Positions 7,738 through 15,738 of a stretch of 64,000 bases of DNA are shown here, piece after piece (positions within the stretch are counted from its first letter, which is position 1; every line of letters begins with the position of its first letter). Source of the DNA: Candidatus Aalborgicola danicus. GTDB taxonomy: Bacteria > Pseudomonadota > Gammaproteobacteria > Burkholderiales > Burkholderiaceae_C. A program made the position numbers and the translations under genes. Under the pieces are notes generated by a model. It saw nothing but the letters and a program-made list of their open reading frames with translations. It was not told the DNA's origin and did no database searches. The stretch lies in the NCBI GenBank assembly GCA_016703945.1, contig JADJBC010000014.1, positions 18,747-82,746 of the forward strand, given 5' to 3'.

Positions 7738-8840
7738 CAACTCAGTTTCGCAGACATCGATGGAGTCTTGGTTCTGTATCGGTGTTGGCCGTAGCCGCGC
7801 TCGCTGTCGGCTGCGCCGATACCGCGTATTTGTTGCAGTCAACCACCGGCCACCTGAAGGTATTGCAGGCGGCACGACCGGTAGAGTCCTGGCTGGCTGA
7901 CGACAGCAGCCCGCCCGCATTAAAACAACGTCTGCAATTGGCGCAGGCCATACGCCGCTATGCGGTTGATCAACTGAAACTTCCCGACAACGCCAGCTAC
8001 CAGCGTTTTGCACAGCTGCAGCGGCGAGCTGTCGTGTGGAACGTGGTCGCAGCCCCGGCCTTTTCGCTGACGTTGAAGACTTGGTGTTTTCCAGTGGCCG
8101 GGTGCGTGGGTTACCGTGGTTACTTTGACGAACAGGAAGCGAAAGCGCAGGCCGATCAATTACGCGCGCAGGGTCTGGAAGCCAGCGTCTACGGCGTGCC
8201 CGCGTATTCCACGCTGGGGTGGACCAACTGGTTGGGCGGTGACCCGCTGCTGAGCACCTTCATTCATTACCCGGAGGGGGAATTGGCGCGTATGGTTTTC
8301 CATGAAATGGCACACCAGGTGTTGTATGTGAAAGACGATACCGCGTTCAACGAATCATTTGCCACCGCGGTGGAGCGACTGGGCAGCGCCGGTTGGCTCG
8401 CCACCCGGGCCAGCCCTGCGGCACAAGCCGAGTACCAAGCATTCGATGCCAGACGCCGGGCGTTCAGGGCTCTCGCCGCCACGACGCGCAACACGCTCAA
8501 GGACATCTATGCCTCGGCGTCAGACTCGTCCACTGCAACCGGACAACAAGAGGTGCTGAAGGCCGCCGCCTACGCGGAGTTCCGTCGTTCCTACGCGCTG
8601 CTCAAGGACCAGTGGAGTGGCGACACGCGTTATGACGCCTGGGTTGCCAACGCCAACAACGCTGCCTTCGGTGCGCTGGCTGCTTATGACGATTGGGTAC
8701 CGGCGTTTGAAAACCTGTTCAAGCGGCATGGCAGTGATTGGGCTGCGTTTTACGCGGCAGTGCGCCAAATCGCAGAGTTGCCGCGAGATGAGCGCACGCG
8801 CCCACTGCAAGACCTGATGGGCACAGCAGCCCGCTCCTGA
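7734..8840 (+). CDS. Aminopeptidase-family lipoprotein (HExxH metallopeptidase)
   Basis: 368-residue predicted lipoprotein. The signal peptide ends in a lipobox LAVGC (cysteine about residue 27). The zinc motif HEMAHQ lies near residue 188, with a downstream NESFATAVE that supplies the likely third ligand. This matches the family of predicted proteobacterial aminopeptidases with conserved N-terminal (TAYLLQSTTGHLKVLQAARP) and central GYFDEQEA segments. Probably anchored in the periplasm; substrate unknown. It begins within ATGA shared with the CPT-like gene, so it is translationally coupled. Confidence 0.85.
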   Translation: MTTQFRRHRWSLGSVSVLAVAALAVGCADTAYLLQSTTGHLKVLQAARPVESWLADDSSPPALKQRLQLAQAIRRYAVDQLKLPDNASYQRFAQLQRRAVVWNVVAAPAFSLTLKTWCFPVAGCVGYRGYFDEQEAKAQADQLRAQGLEASVYGVPAYSTLGWTNWLGGDPLLSTFIHYPEGELARMVFHEMAHQVLYVKDDTAFNESFATAVERLGSAGWLATRASPAAQAEYQAFDARRRAFRALAATTRNTLKDIYASASDSSTATGQQEVLKAAAYAEFRRSYALLKDQWSGDTRYDAWVANANNAAFGALAAYDDWVPAFENLFKRHGSDWAAFYAAVRQIAELPRDERTRPLQDLMGTAARS

Positions 8841-8888
8841 AACGATAGCTGCTTGCGCTTATTACACGAGGGCCGGAGGGCATTTTGA
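8841..8888 (+). repeat. Intergenic repeat family copy 2
   Basis: The element begins one base after the lipoprotein stop codon: GATAGCTGCTTGCGCTTATT then ACACGAGGGCCGGAGGGC. It is the copy closest to what I take as the family consensus. Its position directly after a stop suggests a role in transcript 3' ends or a mobile origin. Confidence 0.65.
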
Positions 8889-8986
8889 CTCATAAGTTTG
8901 CAGGGAACAGCCCACACTGGTCATCCGACCCCTTGCCGGCCAAAATTTGGCTCTAAACTGGCCGTACCCCTGCAGAAGGAATTCCC

Positions 8987-9691
8987 ATGACCGCGCTATC
9001 TGACTTTCCTGTCACCCAAAAATGGCCCGCCACCTACCCCGAGCGCCTGCAGTTGTATTCGCTGCCCACGCCCAATGGGGTCAAGGTGTCCATCATGCTG
9101 GAGGAGATTGGTCTGCCCTACGAGGCGCACCTGGTCAGCTTTGACACCCAGGACCAGATGTCTCCCGAGTTTTTGTCGCTCAACCCGAACAACAAAATTC
9201 CGGCCATCATCGACCCCAACGGCCCCGGCGGGCAGCCACTGGCGCTGTTTGAATCGGGCGCGATTCTGCTGTACCTGGCGGAAAAATCGGGGCAGTTCAT
9301 CCCGCCCGACGCAGGTGGGCGCTACGAGTTGATCCAGTGGCTGATGTTCCAGATGGGTGGTGTGGGGCCGATGTTTGGGCAACTGGGTTTTTTCCACAAG
9401 TTTGCCGGCCGCGAGTTTGAGGACAAACGCCCGCGCGACCGTTATGCCGCCGAGAGCCGGCGCCTGCTGGGTGTGCTGAACCAGCGCCTGGCGACCCGAC
9501 TATGGGTCATGGGCGACGTCTACACCATCGCCGACATGGCGATCTTTCCCTGGGTGCGCAACTTGCTGGGTTTTTATGACGCCGGCGCCTTGGTGGGCAT
9601 AGAGGACTTTCCTCATGTGACAAGGGCGTTGGCAGCGTTTGTGGAGCGGCCCGCCGTGGTGCGTGGCTTGGCCATTCCGCAGCGCGGCTGA
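8987..9691 (+). CDS. Glutathione S-transferase (YfcG/Nu-type)
   Basis: 234 residues. The thioredoxin-like N-terminal domain (about 18-105) begins LQLYSLPTPNGVKVSIMLEE and contains the glutathione-binding NPNNKIPAIID and FESGAILLYLAE. The all-helical C-terminal domain follows (about 115-230), with QLGFFHKFA and YTIADMAIFPWVR. The Thr-Pro-Asn motif in place of a catalytic Ser or Tyr is typical of YfcG/Nu-class enzymes, which often act as disulfide-bond reductases. The creB start follows its stop by only three bases, so the two are probably co-transcribed. Confidence 0.9.
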   Translation: MTALSDFPVTQKWPATYPERLQLYSLPTPNGVKVSIMLEEIGLPYEAHLVSFDTQDQMSPEFLSLNPNNKIPAIIDPNGPGGQPLALFESGAILLYLAEKSGQFIPPDAGGRYELIQWLMFQMGGVGPMFGQLGFFHKFAGREFEDKRPRDRYAAESRRLLGVLNQRLATRLWVMGDVYTIADMAIFPWVRNLLGFYDAGALVGIEDFPHVTRALAAFVERPAVVRGLAIPQRG

Positions 9692-9694
9692 CCC

Positions 9695-10447
9695 ATGACG
9701 CCCAAACCCCGCATTCTTCTGGTGGAAGACGAGTCCGGTATTGCGGATACCTTGCAGTACGTGCTGGCCACCGACGGTTTTGCGCCGGTGTGGTGCAGCA
9801 CGGCGGCCGAGGCGCTGCGCCAGTTCGCCAGCGAGCCGCCAGCCCTGGTGGTGCTGGATGTGGGTTTGCCGGACCTCAACGGATTCGAGCTGTTTCGCCG
9901 CCTGCAGGCACTGCCAGGGTGCAACCAAGTGCCGATGTTGTTTTTGACCGCGCGCAGTGACGAGATTGACCGTGTCGTGGGCCTGGAACTGGGTGCCGAC
10001 GATTACATTGCCAAGCCCTTTTCGCCGCGTGAACTGGTGGCCCGAGTGCGTACCATCCTGCGCCGCAGTGCCCGCCCAACCGGCGCGGCCACCAGCACGG
10101 CGCCAACGGTGATCACCAGCCTATCGACCGCGGCCGCCGCGCCGATCCCCATTTGGCTGCTGGACGAGGAACGCCACCAGATTCGTTTTTATGGCCGCGC
10201 GCTGGAGCTATCGCGGTATGAATACGGTGTGCTGCGCCTACTGGTGCAAAAACCCGGGCGTGTGTTCACCCGCGACGAATTGCTGCAAAAGGTCTGGGGC
10301 GACGCCAACGACAGCTTCGACCGCACGGTGGACGCCCACATCAAGACCCTGCGCGCCAAGCTCAAAGCCGTCGCCCCCGCCCTAGAGCCCATCCGCACGC
10401 TGCGTGGCACCGGTTATGCGTTGAACGAAGAGCTTCCGGCGGGCTAA
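9695..10447 (+). CDS. creB: Two-component response regulator CreB
   Basis: 250-residue OmpR-family regulator. The receiver domain (about 1-125) has the acidic pair at RILLVEDES, phospho-acceptor D55 in LVVLDVGLPD, and Thr/Lys in FLTARS and YIAKPFSPREL. After a Ala/Thr-rich linker (about 128-150) comes a winged-helix domain (about 155-245) with LSRYEYGVLRLLVQKPGRVFTRDELL. The next gene encodes a CreC-type kinase, which supports the CreB name. In enterics CreB activates genes bearing a Cre-tag (TTCAC, six bases, TTCAC); such a tag lies at 11927-11953, beyond creC. Confidence 0.88.
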   Translation: MTPKPRILLVEDESGIADTLQYVLATDGFAPVWCSTAAEALRQFASEPPALVVLDVGLPDLNGFELFRRLQALPGCNQVPMLFLTARSDEIDRVVGLELGADDYIAKPFSPRELVARVRTILRRSARPTGAATSTAPTVITSLSTAAAAPIPIWLLDEERHQIRFYGRALELSRYEYGVLRLLVQKPGRVFTRDELLQKVWGDANDSFDRTVDAHIKTLRAKLKAVAPALEPIRTLRGTGYALNEELPAG

Positions 10448-10448
10448 A

Positions 10449-11936
10449 GTGTCCAAACGCACCCGCATATTTTTGGGCATCCTGCTGATCTACACAGTGG
10501 GCATTGCCTTTGTGTTGTACCGCGTGGTGTCGGACATTGACCCGCGCTACCGCGAGTCGGCCGAAGAATCCCTGGTGGAAACCTCGCAACTGCTGGCCAC
10601 CCTGGTGGAGCAGGATGTACGCGACGGCACCCTGGATACGACCCGGCTGGACACTTTGTTCAAGGCGGTTTATGCCCGCAGCTTTGAGGCGCAGATTTTC
10701 AACATCAGCAAGTCGCGTGTGGAGCTGCGCACCTATGTGACCGACCGCAACGGCGTGGTGGTTTATGACTCCACCGGGCAGTCGCTGGGCAAGGACTTTT
10801 CGCAGTGGCGGGATGTGCGCCTGACACTCAAGGGCGAATACGGCGCCCGCACCACGTTGGACATTGCCAGTGACAGCAACTCCGCCGTGATGTACATGGC
10901 CGCGCCGGTGCGCTGGGTCACGACGCCCAACGGCGTTGGCAATGGGGAAATCATCGGCAGCATCACCGTGGGCAAACCGGTGCAGACCTTTGGCCAGTTT
11001 GTGGCCGCCGCCCGCAGCCGCACGCTGTACGTGGGCCTGTTGTCGGTGTTTACCGTGCTGGTGCTGGCGGTCACCGTGTCCGTGTGGCTGGTGCGGCCTT
11101 TCGGTTTGATTGCGGACTACGCACGATTTGTGCGGCTGCAGCAGGGCTTTCACCCGGGCCGTCTGCTGCGCCGGGGCTGGGACCTGTTGCGTGCCGCCTA
11201 TGATGAGATGCGCGATGCGCTGGCCGGGCGCAATTACGTAGCCGACTATGTGCAAACGCTGACTCACGAAGTCAAAAGCCCGCTGTCGGCCATTCGCGGT
11301 GCCGCCGAGCTGCTGCAAGAACCCATGGAAGAGGCACAAAGGCAGCGTTTTCTGGGCAATATTCAGCGCGAAACCCAGCGCATCCAGGAGATGGTGGACC
11401 GCATGCTGGAGCTCACCACGCTGGAAACCCGCCGGGTGCTGGATGCGGTGCAGAGCGTGGCTCTGCTGCCTTTGCTTGATGAGTTGGCGCACGCGTCGCA
11501 AAGCGTTGCTGCGAGGCGCCAGGTTCGTATTCAGGTGGTAGCCAACACCGATGCCACGGTGGAGGCCGACCCCTTTTTGCTGCGCCGCGCTGTCAGCAAC
11601 CTGCTGGACAACGCCTTGGACTTTTCACACGAGGGCGGTCTGGTGGAGCTGGGCCTGCACCTGGAGGGTCGCTGGGTCTGCATCACGGTGCGAGACCAGG
11701 GCTCCGGCATTCCCGCCTATGCGCAGGACAAGGTGTTTGAGAAGTTCTACTCGCTGGAGCGGCCCCATTCGCGCAAGAAAAGCACCGGCCTGGGTTTGAG
11801 TTTTGTGAAGGAAATCGCGTCGCTGCACCGGGGCGTGTGGAACTCAACAACCGGGATGAAAGTGAGGCCAGCCCCGGGGCCATCGCCACGCTCTGGCTGC
11901 CTCGCTCGCGCACAGCCAGCCGCGCCTTCACGCTGA
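10449..11936 (+). CDS. creC: Two-component sensor histidine kinase CreC (3' end probably frameshifted)
   Basis: Membrane sensor kinase, partner of CreB. One membrane segment near the N-terminus (GILLIYTVGIAFVLYRVV), a periplasmic CreC-type sensor domain (about 30-195, with DIDPRYRESAEESLVETSQL), a second membrane segment (about 197-220), then HAMP-like, H273 in THEVKSPLSAIRGAAELL, and the ATPase domain with NLLDNALDFS and STGLGLSFVK. The last residues of this frame, from about 463, look wrong. The other frame reads VELNNRDESE and then ATLWLPR, as expected of CreC. A base is probably missing near 11836; the true stop is uncertain. GTG start, one base after creB. Confidence 0.87.
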   Translation: MSKRTRIFLGILLIYTVGIAFVLYRVVSDIDPRYRESAEESLVETSQLLATLVEQDVRDGTLDTTRLDTLFKAVYARSFEAQIFNISKSRVELRTYVTDRNGVVVYDSTGQSLGKDFSQWRDVRLTLKGEYGARTTLDIASDSNSAVMYMAAPVRWVTTPNGVGNGEIIGSITVGKPVQTFGQFVAAARSRTLYVGLLSVFTVLVLAVTVSVWLVRPFGLIADYARFVRLQQGFHPGRLLRRGWDLLRAAYDEMRDALAGRNYVADYVQTLTHEVKSPLSAIRGAAELLQEPMEEAQRQRFLGNIQRETQRIQEMVDRMLELTTLETRRVLDAVQSVALLPLLDELAHASQSVAARRQVRIQVVANTDATVEADPFLLRRAVSNLLDNALDFSHEGGLVELGLHLEGRWVCITVRDQGSGIPAYAQDKVFEKFYSLERPHSRKKSTGLGLSFVKEIASLHRGVWNSTTGMKVRPAPGPSPRSGCLARAQPAAPSR

Positions 11937-11953
11937 CTTCACACAGTTTTCAC
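11927..11953 (+). promoter_or_regulatory. Triple Cre-tag (CreB-binding direct repeats)
   Basis: Three TTCAC half-sites at 11927-11931, 11938-11942 and 11949-11953, each separated by exactly six bases (GCTGAC, ACAGTT), so each half-site recurs every 11 bp. Two overlapping copies of the Cre-tag consensus TTCAC-N6-TTCAC defined for E. coli CreB are therefore present without mismatch. The site lies at the end of creC and 91 bases before the ATG of the VIT/VWA PEP-CTERM gene. The placement predicts CreB control of the exosortase cluster. No convincing -10/-35 could be fixed by eye. Confidence 0.75.
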
Positions 11954-12044
11954 ATTAGTCCGCCGCGCCTTCTTACTGGCTTCTCTCGCGGGCGGGATGC
12001 TCTCCTCACCGTGCAATCGTGCACGCAGTCTGGAGAACAGCACC

Positions 12045-14162
12045 ATGGCCTTCACAGCCCCGGAAAACACCACGCTCAATACCGCGCGACCCAGCGCCAA
12101 TCCGCCCCCTTTGCCAATCGACCGGTCCCGCTGGCTGTGGCTGGCCACCACCGCCCTGTCAGCCCTGTGTTTTGTGGCGCTGGTCAGCTGCCCGGCGCAG
12201 GCCCAAGACCGTGATACCGCACCGCGCCAGAAGACCGAAAGTCCTTACTTCTTTGTCAAAAGCGACAACCCCGGCGTCGACCAGTTGCCGCTGAAGTCCA
12301 CACACGTGGACGTGCGGGTCAGCGGCGTGATTGCCGACGTGACCGTGGTGCAGACCTACAAGAACGAAGGCCAGCGCGCCATCGAGGCCAAATACGTGTT
12401 CCCCGGCTCCACCCGCGCAGCGGTGCACGGCATGAACGTGCGCCTGGCTGACCGTCTGATCACCGCCAAGATCCGCGAGAAACAACAGGCCCGCATTGAA
12501 TACGATGCCGCCAAGAAAGAAGGCAAGACCGCTGCCCTGCTGGAACAACACCTGCCCAATGTGTTCCAGATGAACGTGGCCAACATCATGCCCGGTGACG
12601 ACGTCAAGGTGGAGCTGCGCTACACCGAGCTGCTGGTGCCCACGGACGGCAACTACCAGTTTGTCTTCCCCACCGTGGTGGGCCCGCGCTACAACAGCCC
12701 GCAGAGTGGCCAGGCCAACGCGACCTGGGTGGCCCAGCCGTTTATGCCCAAGGGACAACAACTGCCCCACAGCAGCAACAGCCCGGCGTTTGACATCCAT
12801 GTCACGCTGAACACACCGATTGGCATCAAGGAAGTGCGCTCATCCTCCCACGCGGTCAACACCGCCACCGAAGCGGGTGGTGCCACCATCGTGGGCCTGC
12901 AGCCTAGCGCGGAGCCCGGCAACAACCGCGACTTCATCCTCGACTACCGCTTGGCGGGTGACCGCATCGAGAGTGGTGTGATGTTCTACAAGGGCCAGGA
13001 CGAGAACTTTTTCCTGGCCATGGTGGAGCCACCCAAGGCCCCTCCGCCCACCGCCATCAGCCCGCGTGACTACATCTTTGTCGTGGACATTTCCGGCTCC
13101 ATGCACGGCTTTCCGCTGGACACCGCCAAAGGCGTGTTGCGCGAACTGATTGGCAGCCTGCGCCCCAGCGACACCTTCAACGTGCTGCTGTTCTCGGGCA
13201 GCAACCGCTTCCTCAATGCCCACTCGGTGCCCGCCAGTCCGGCCAATATCGAACAGGCGGTGCGAACCATCGACAAACAGGGCGGGGGAGGCAGCACCGA
13301 GCTGATCCCGGCCCTCAAACGGGTCTACGCCGAACCCAAAGCGACCGATGTGTCGCGCACCGTGGTGGTGGTGACCGACGGCTATGTGACGGTGGAGCGC
13401 GAAGCCTTTGAGCTGGTGCGCAACAACCTGTCCAAGGCCAATGTGTTTTCGTTCGGCATTGGCTCCAGCGTCAACCGCCACCTGATGGAAGGCCTGGCCC
13501 GCGCCGGCATGGGTGAGCCTTTCATCATCACCAAACCGGCCGAGGCCGCCGAACAGGCCGCGCGTTTTCGCAAGATGATTGACTCACCGGTGCTGACCAA
13601 CGTGAAGCTGCGCTTTGAAGGCATGGACGTGTACGACGTGGAACCGCGCAACCTGCCCGACCTGCTGGCCCAACGCCCGGTCATCGTGTTTGGCAAATGG
13701 CGTGGCGAGGCCAAGGGCAAACTGGTGCTGGAAGGCCAGTCGGCCAACGGCCCGGTGCAACAGAGGTTGGACATCAGCGCGAACCAGGGCACCGACACGG
13801 TGGCCCTGCGCCACCTGTGGGCGCGCCACCGCATCGCGTCTTTGAGCGACCAGGAAGCGCTGGAGGGTGGCAGCGCCTTCGCCAAAGCCATTACCGACCT
13901 GGGCCTGCAATACAGCCTGCTCACGCAATACACCAGCTTCCTGGCCGTGGACCAGGTGGTGCGCAACACCGCCCCGGCGGACAGCACCACGGTGAACCAA
14001 CCCTCACCCCTGCCCCAAGGGGTGGAGAACACCGCGCTGGGCGTAGAAGTGCCCAGCACACCCGAACCCGCCACCTGGGGCGCCATGTTGGTCACCTTAT
14101 CGGTACTGGCCATGCTGGCCACCCGCCGCCGCCGCGCCCGTAGCCACCATTTCACAAGTTGA
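12045..14162 (+). CDS. VIT and VWA domain protein with PEP-CTERM sorting signal
   Basis: 705 residues. Order: long signal region with a membrane stretch ending PAQAQ (about 27-54), VIT domain (about 70-210, including VVQTYKNEGQRAIEAKYVFP), and VWA domain (about 340-510) with an intact MIDAS start DISGS and VVVTDG. A C-terminal Pro/Thr region follows. Then comes PEPATW (about 673), a hydrophobic helix and RRRRAR, the classic tripartite PEP-CTERM signal for exosortase cleavage. The same VIT-VWA architecture is the target of the proteobacterial dedicated sortase system. GGAGA precedes the chosen ATG. The exosortase gene overlaps or abuts its stop. Probably surface-exposed and adhesion-like. Confidence 0.9.
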   Translation: MAFTAPENTTLNTARPSANPPPLPIDRSRWLWLATTALSALCFVALVSCPAQAQDRDTAPRQKTESPYFFVKSDNPGVDQLPLKSTHVDVRVSGVIADVTVVQTYKNEGQRAIEAKYVFPGSTRAAVHGMNVRLADRLITAKIREKQQARIEYDAAKKEGKTAALLEQHLPNVFQMNVANIMPGDDVKVELRYTELLVPTDGNYQFVFPTVVGPRYNSPQSGQANATWVAQPFMPKGQQLPHSSNSPAFDIHVTLNTPIGIKEVRSSSHAVNTATEAGGATIVGLQPSAEPGNNRDFILDYRLAGDRIESGVMFYKGQDENFFLAMVEPPKAPPPTAISPRDYIFVVDISGSMHGFPLDTAKGVLRELIGSLRPSDTFNVLLFSGSNRFLNAHSVPASPANIEQAVRTIDKQGGGGSTELIPALKRVYAEPKATDVSRTVVVVTDGYVTVEREAFELVRNNLSKANVFSFGIGSSVNRHLMEGLARAGMGEPFIITKPAEAAEQAARFRKMIDSPVLTNVKLRFEGMDVYDVEPRNLPDLLAQRPVIVFGKWRGEAKGKLVLEGQSANGPVQQRLDISANQGTDTVALRHLWARHRIASLSDQEALEGGSAFAKAITDLGLQYSLLTQYTSFLAVDQVVRNTAPADSTTVNQPSPLPQGVENTALGVEVPSTPEPATWGAMLVTLSVLAMLATRRRRARSHHFTS

Positions 14163-14167
14163 GCAGT

Positions 14168-15016
14168 ATGTCTCCACGCTTGTTGCAGATGCCGCGCTTG
14201 GTGCGTTTTGGCATCGCCATCGATACCGCCTCCGAATGGCGCTGGCTGGCCCTGCTGGCCGTGGCGCTGTGGCCCACCTGGTGGTGGATGGGCCAGCGCA
14301 TGGTGGATGGTTCGGACGATCCGCTGGGTGTGCTGGCCCTGGCGGCCCTGGGCGCGCTGATGTGGCAGCATCGGCTGCGCTTGCGGGCGGCGCCCCGGCT
14401 TGGTTTTCAGGCGGCCGCATTGGCGGGTGTGATCTTGACCACTGCGCTACACAACCAGTTGCCCGATTTGTTGGTGGGGCTGATCGGTTTGTTGTCGCTT
14501 GCCGCAGGTCTGCTGGCTTTTTTGCCAGCGCGTGTGGCGGTGACGCCGGTGTTGGGACTGTCGGTGTTGTCGCTGCCACTGCTGGCATCCCTGCAGTTTT
14601 ACGCCGGTTTTCCGCTGCGTGTGGTGACCGCAGAAGCCAGCCGCTGGCTGCTGGCACTGGCGCATACGGTGGAGCGCAGCGGCGCCAGCTTGGTGGTGAA
14701 TGGGCAACTCATCATCGTGGACGCACCCTGCTCAGGTGTGCAAATGGCCTGGCTGGGCTACTTCACGGCCTGTGCCGTGGCACTGGCCACCGGGCGTGAC
14801 AACCGCAGTTTTGTTGTGCGCCTGCCGGTGGTCGGCTTGCTCGTACTGCTGGGCAATGTGCTGCGCAACACCGTGTTGGTGGCCTTGCAGGTGTCCGGCC
14901 ATCCCTTGCCCGGCTGGGGCCATGACGCAGTGGGTCTGGTGGTTCTGGGCGCGGTGTGTGCCGGCATTGCCTGGGCGATGGGAACCTCACTAAAAAGGGA
15001 GCGTGCAGCATCATGA
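14168..15016 (+). CDS. Exosortase (Xrt family)
   Basis: 282-residue polytopic membrane protein with about eight hydrophobic segments. Exosortases are transpeptidase-like enzymes that cleave PEP-CTERM tails at the inner membrane. The catalytic residues are all visible: C188 in VDAPCSGVQM, R233 in NVLRNTVLV and H252 in GWGHDAVG. I cannot assign a named Xrt subtype. The ATG at 14168 is used; a TTG at 14159 overlapping the VIT/VWA stop (TTGA) would add three residues and couple translation. Its own stop overlaps the next ATG (ATGA). Confidence 0.9.
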   Translation: MSPRLLQMPRLVRFGIAIDTASEWRWLALLAVALWPTWWWMGQRMVDGSDDPLGVLALAALGALMWQHRLRLRAAPRLGFQAAALAGVILTTALHNQLPDLLVGLIGLLSLAAGLLAFLPARVAVTPVLGLSVLSLPLLASLQFYAGFPLRVVTAEASRWLLALAHTVERSGASLVVNGQLIIVDAPCSGVQMAWLGYFTACAVALATGRDNRSFVVRLPVVGLLVLLGNVLRNTVLVALQVSGHPLPGWGHDAVGLVVLGAVCAGIAWAMGTSLKRERAAS

Positions 15017-15597
15017 TGAAACTTCTGGAAAACCGCTTTTTGAACCGCGTGTTGCACAAGACCTTGTGGGCTGTCGTTCTGCCGCTGTGTGCGATAGCGG
15101 GTGTCGCGCAAGTTGTTGTAGAGCAGCATCGCGCGGCAGACAGCGGTCATGCGGGCAACGGCACACGTGCATCGATCCATCCGACCAGAGAATTCCCCAC
15201 CCAGTGGCACGGTTCCACCTTGCGCCCACTGGCCCTCAGCGACGTGGAGCTGCGTTTTGCCAAACACTTTCCCGGCACGATCACGCGCCTGACCAACGAC
15301 AAACAGACGCTAGTGCTGCGCACTGTCAACCAACCCACGCGTTTGCTGCACCCCGCCACCGATTGCTACCGTGGCCTGGGTTATCACATCCGTGATGAAC
15401 AACTGGAAGAGCAAAGCGATCACGTCCGCTGGCGCTGCTTTGTCGCCGAGCGTGGCGGTCAACGTGTGCGCGTCTGTGAACACATTGAAGACGCCAGCGG
15501 TCAGGGGTTTACCGACACGTCGGCCTGGTACTGGGCCGCCATCGCGGGTCAGTCGACCGGCCCCTGGAGGGCCATCACCGTGGCCACGCCGTTTTAA
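15013..15597 (+). CDS. Exosortase-associated EpsI-like exported protein
   Basis: 194 residues with an N-terminal membrane/signal segment (about 14-35, LWAVVLPLCAIAGVAQVVV) and a small extracytoplasmic domain. The segment TRLLHPATDCYRGLGYHI (about 110-127) resembles the cysteine-containing block of EpsI-type proteins that accompany or are fused to exosortases. The start codon is shared with the exosortase stop (ATGA), so the two are translationally coupled. Function is inferred from the family and position: an accessory to exosortase processing. Recognition by family is moderate, by position strong. Confidence 0.65.
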   Translation: MMKLLENRFLNRVLHKTLWAVVLPLCAIAGVAQVVVEQHRAADSGHAGNGTRASIHPTREFPTQWHGSTLRPLALSDVELRFAKHFPGTITRLTNDKQTLVLRTVNQPTRLLHPATDCYRGLGYHIRDEQLEEQSDHVRWRCFVAERGGQRVRVCEHIEDASGQGFTDTSAWYWAAIAGQSTGPWRAITVATPF

Positions 15598-15738
15598 GAG
15601 TCGCTTCTCGCTCCAGGCGTGAATTGCACCCCGCGCAGCGAAATCGCACAGGGAGGCCGAGAACCCGGACTGGTTGACGAACGATTCGTTTTCACTGACG
15701 GTGTAAGAAATTCGCACGCCGTGCGACCAACTTTTTCA

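Noticed and set aside
10362..11501. 379-residue minus-strand reading frame opposite creC
   Set aside because: Composition is His/Gln/Gly-rich, typical of an antisense shadow in high-G+C DNA; creC has all kinase motifs.
14159..14167. TTG start for the exosortase
   Set aside because: Possible because TTGA overlaps the previous stop, but ATG at 14168 is the more usual start and loses only three residues.
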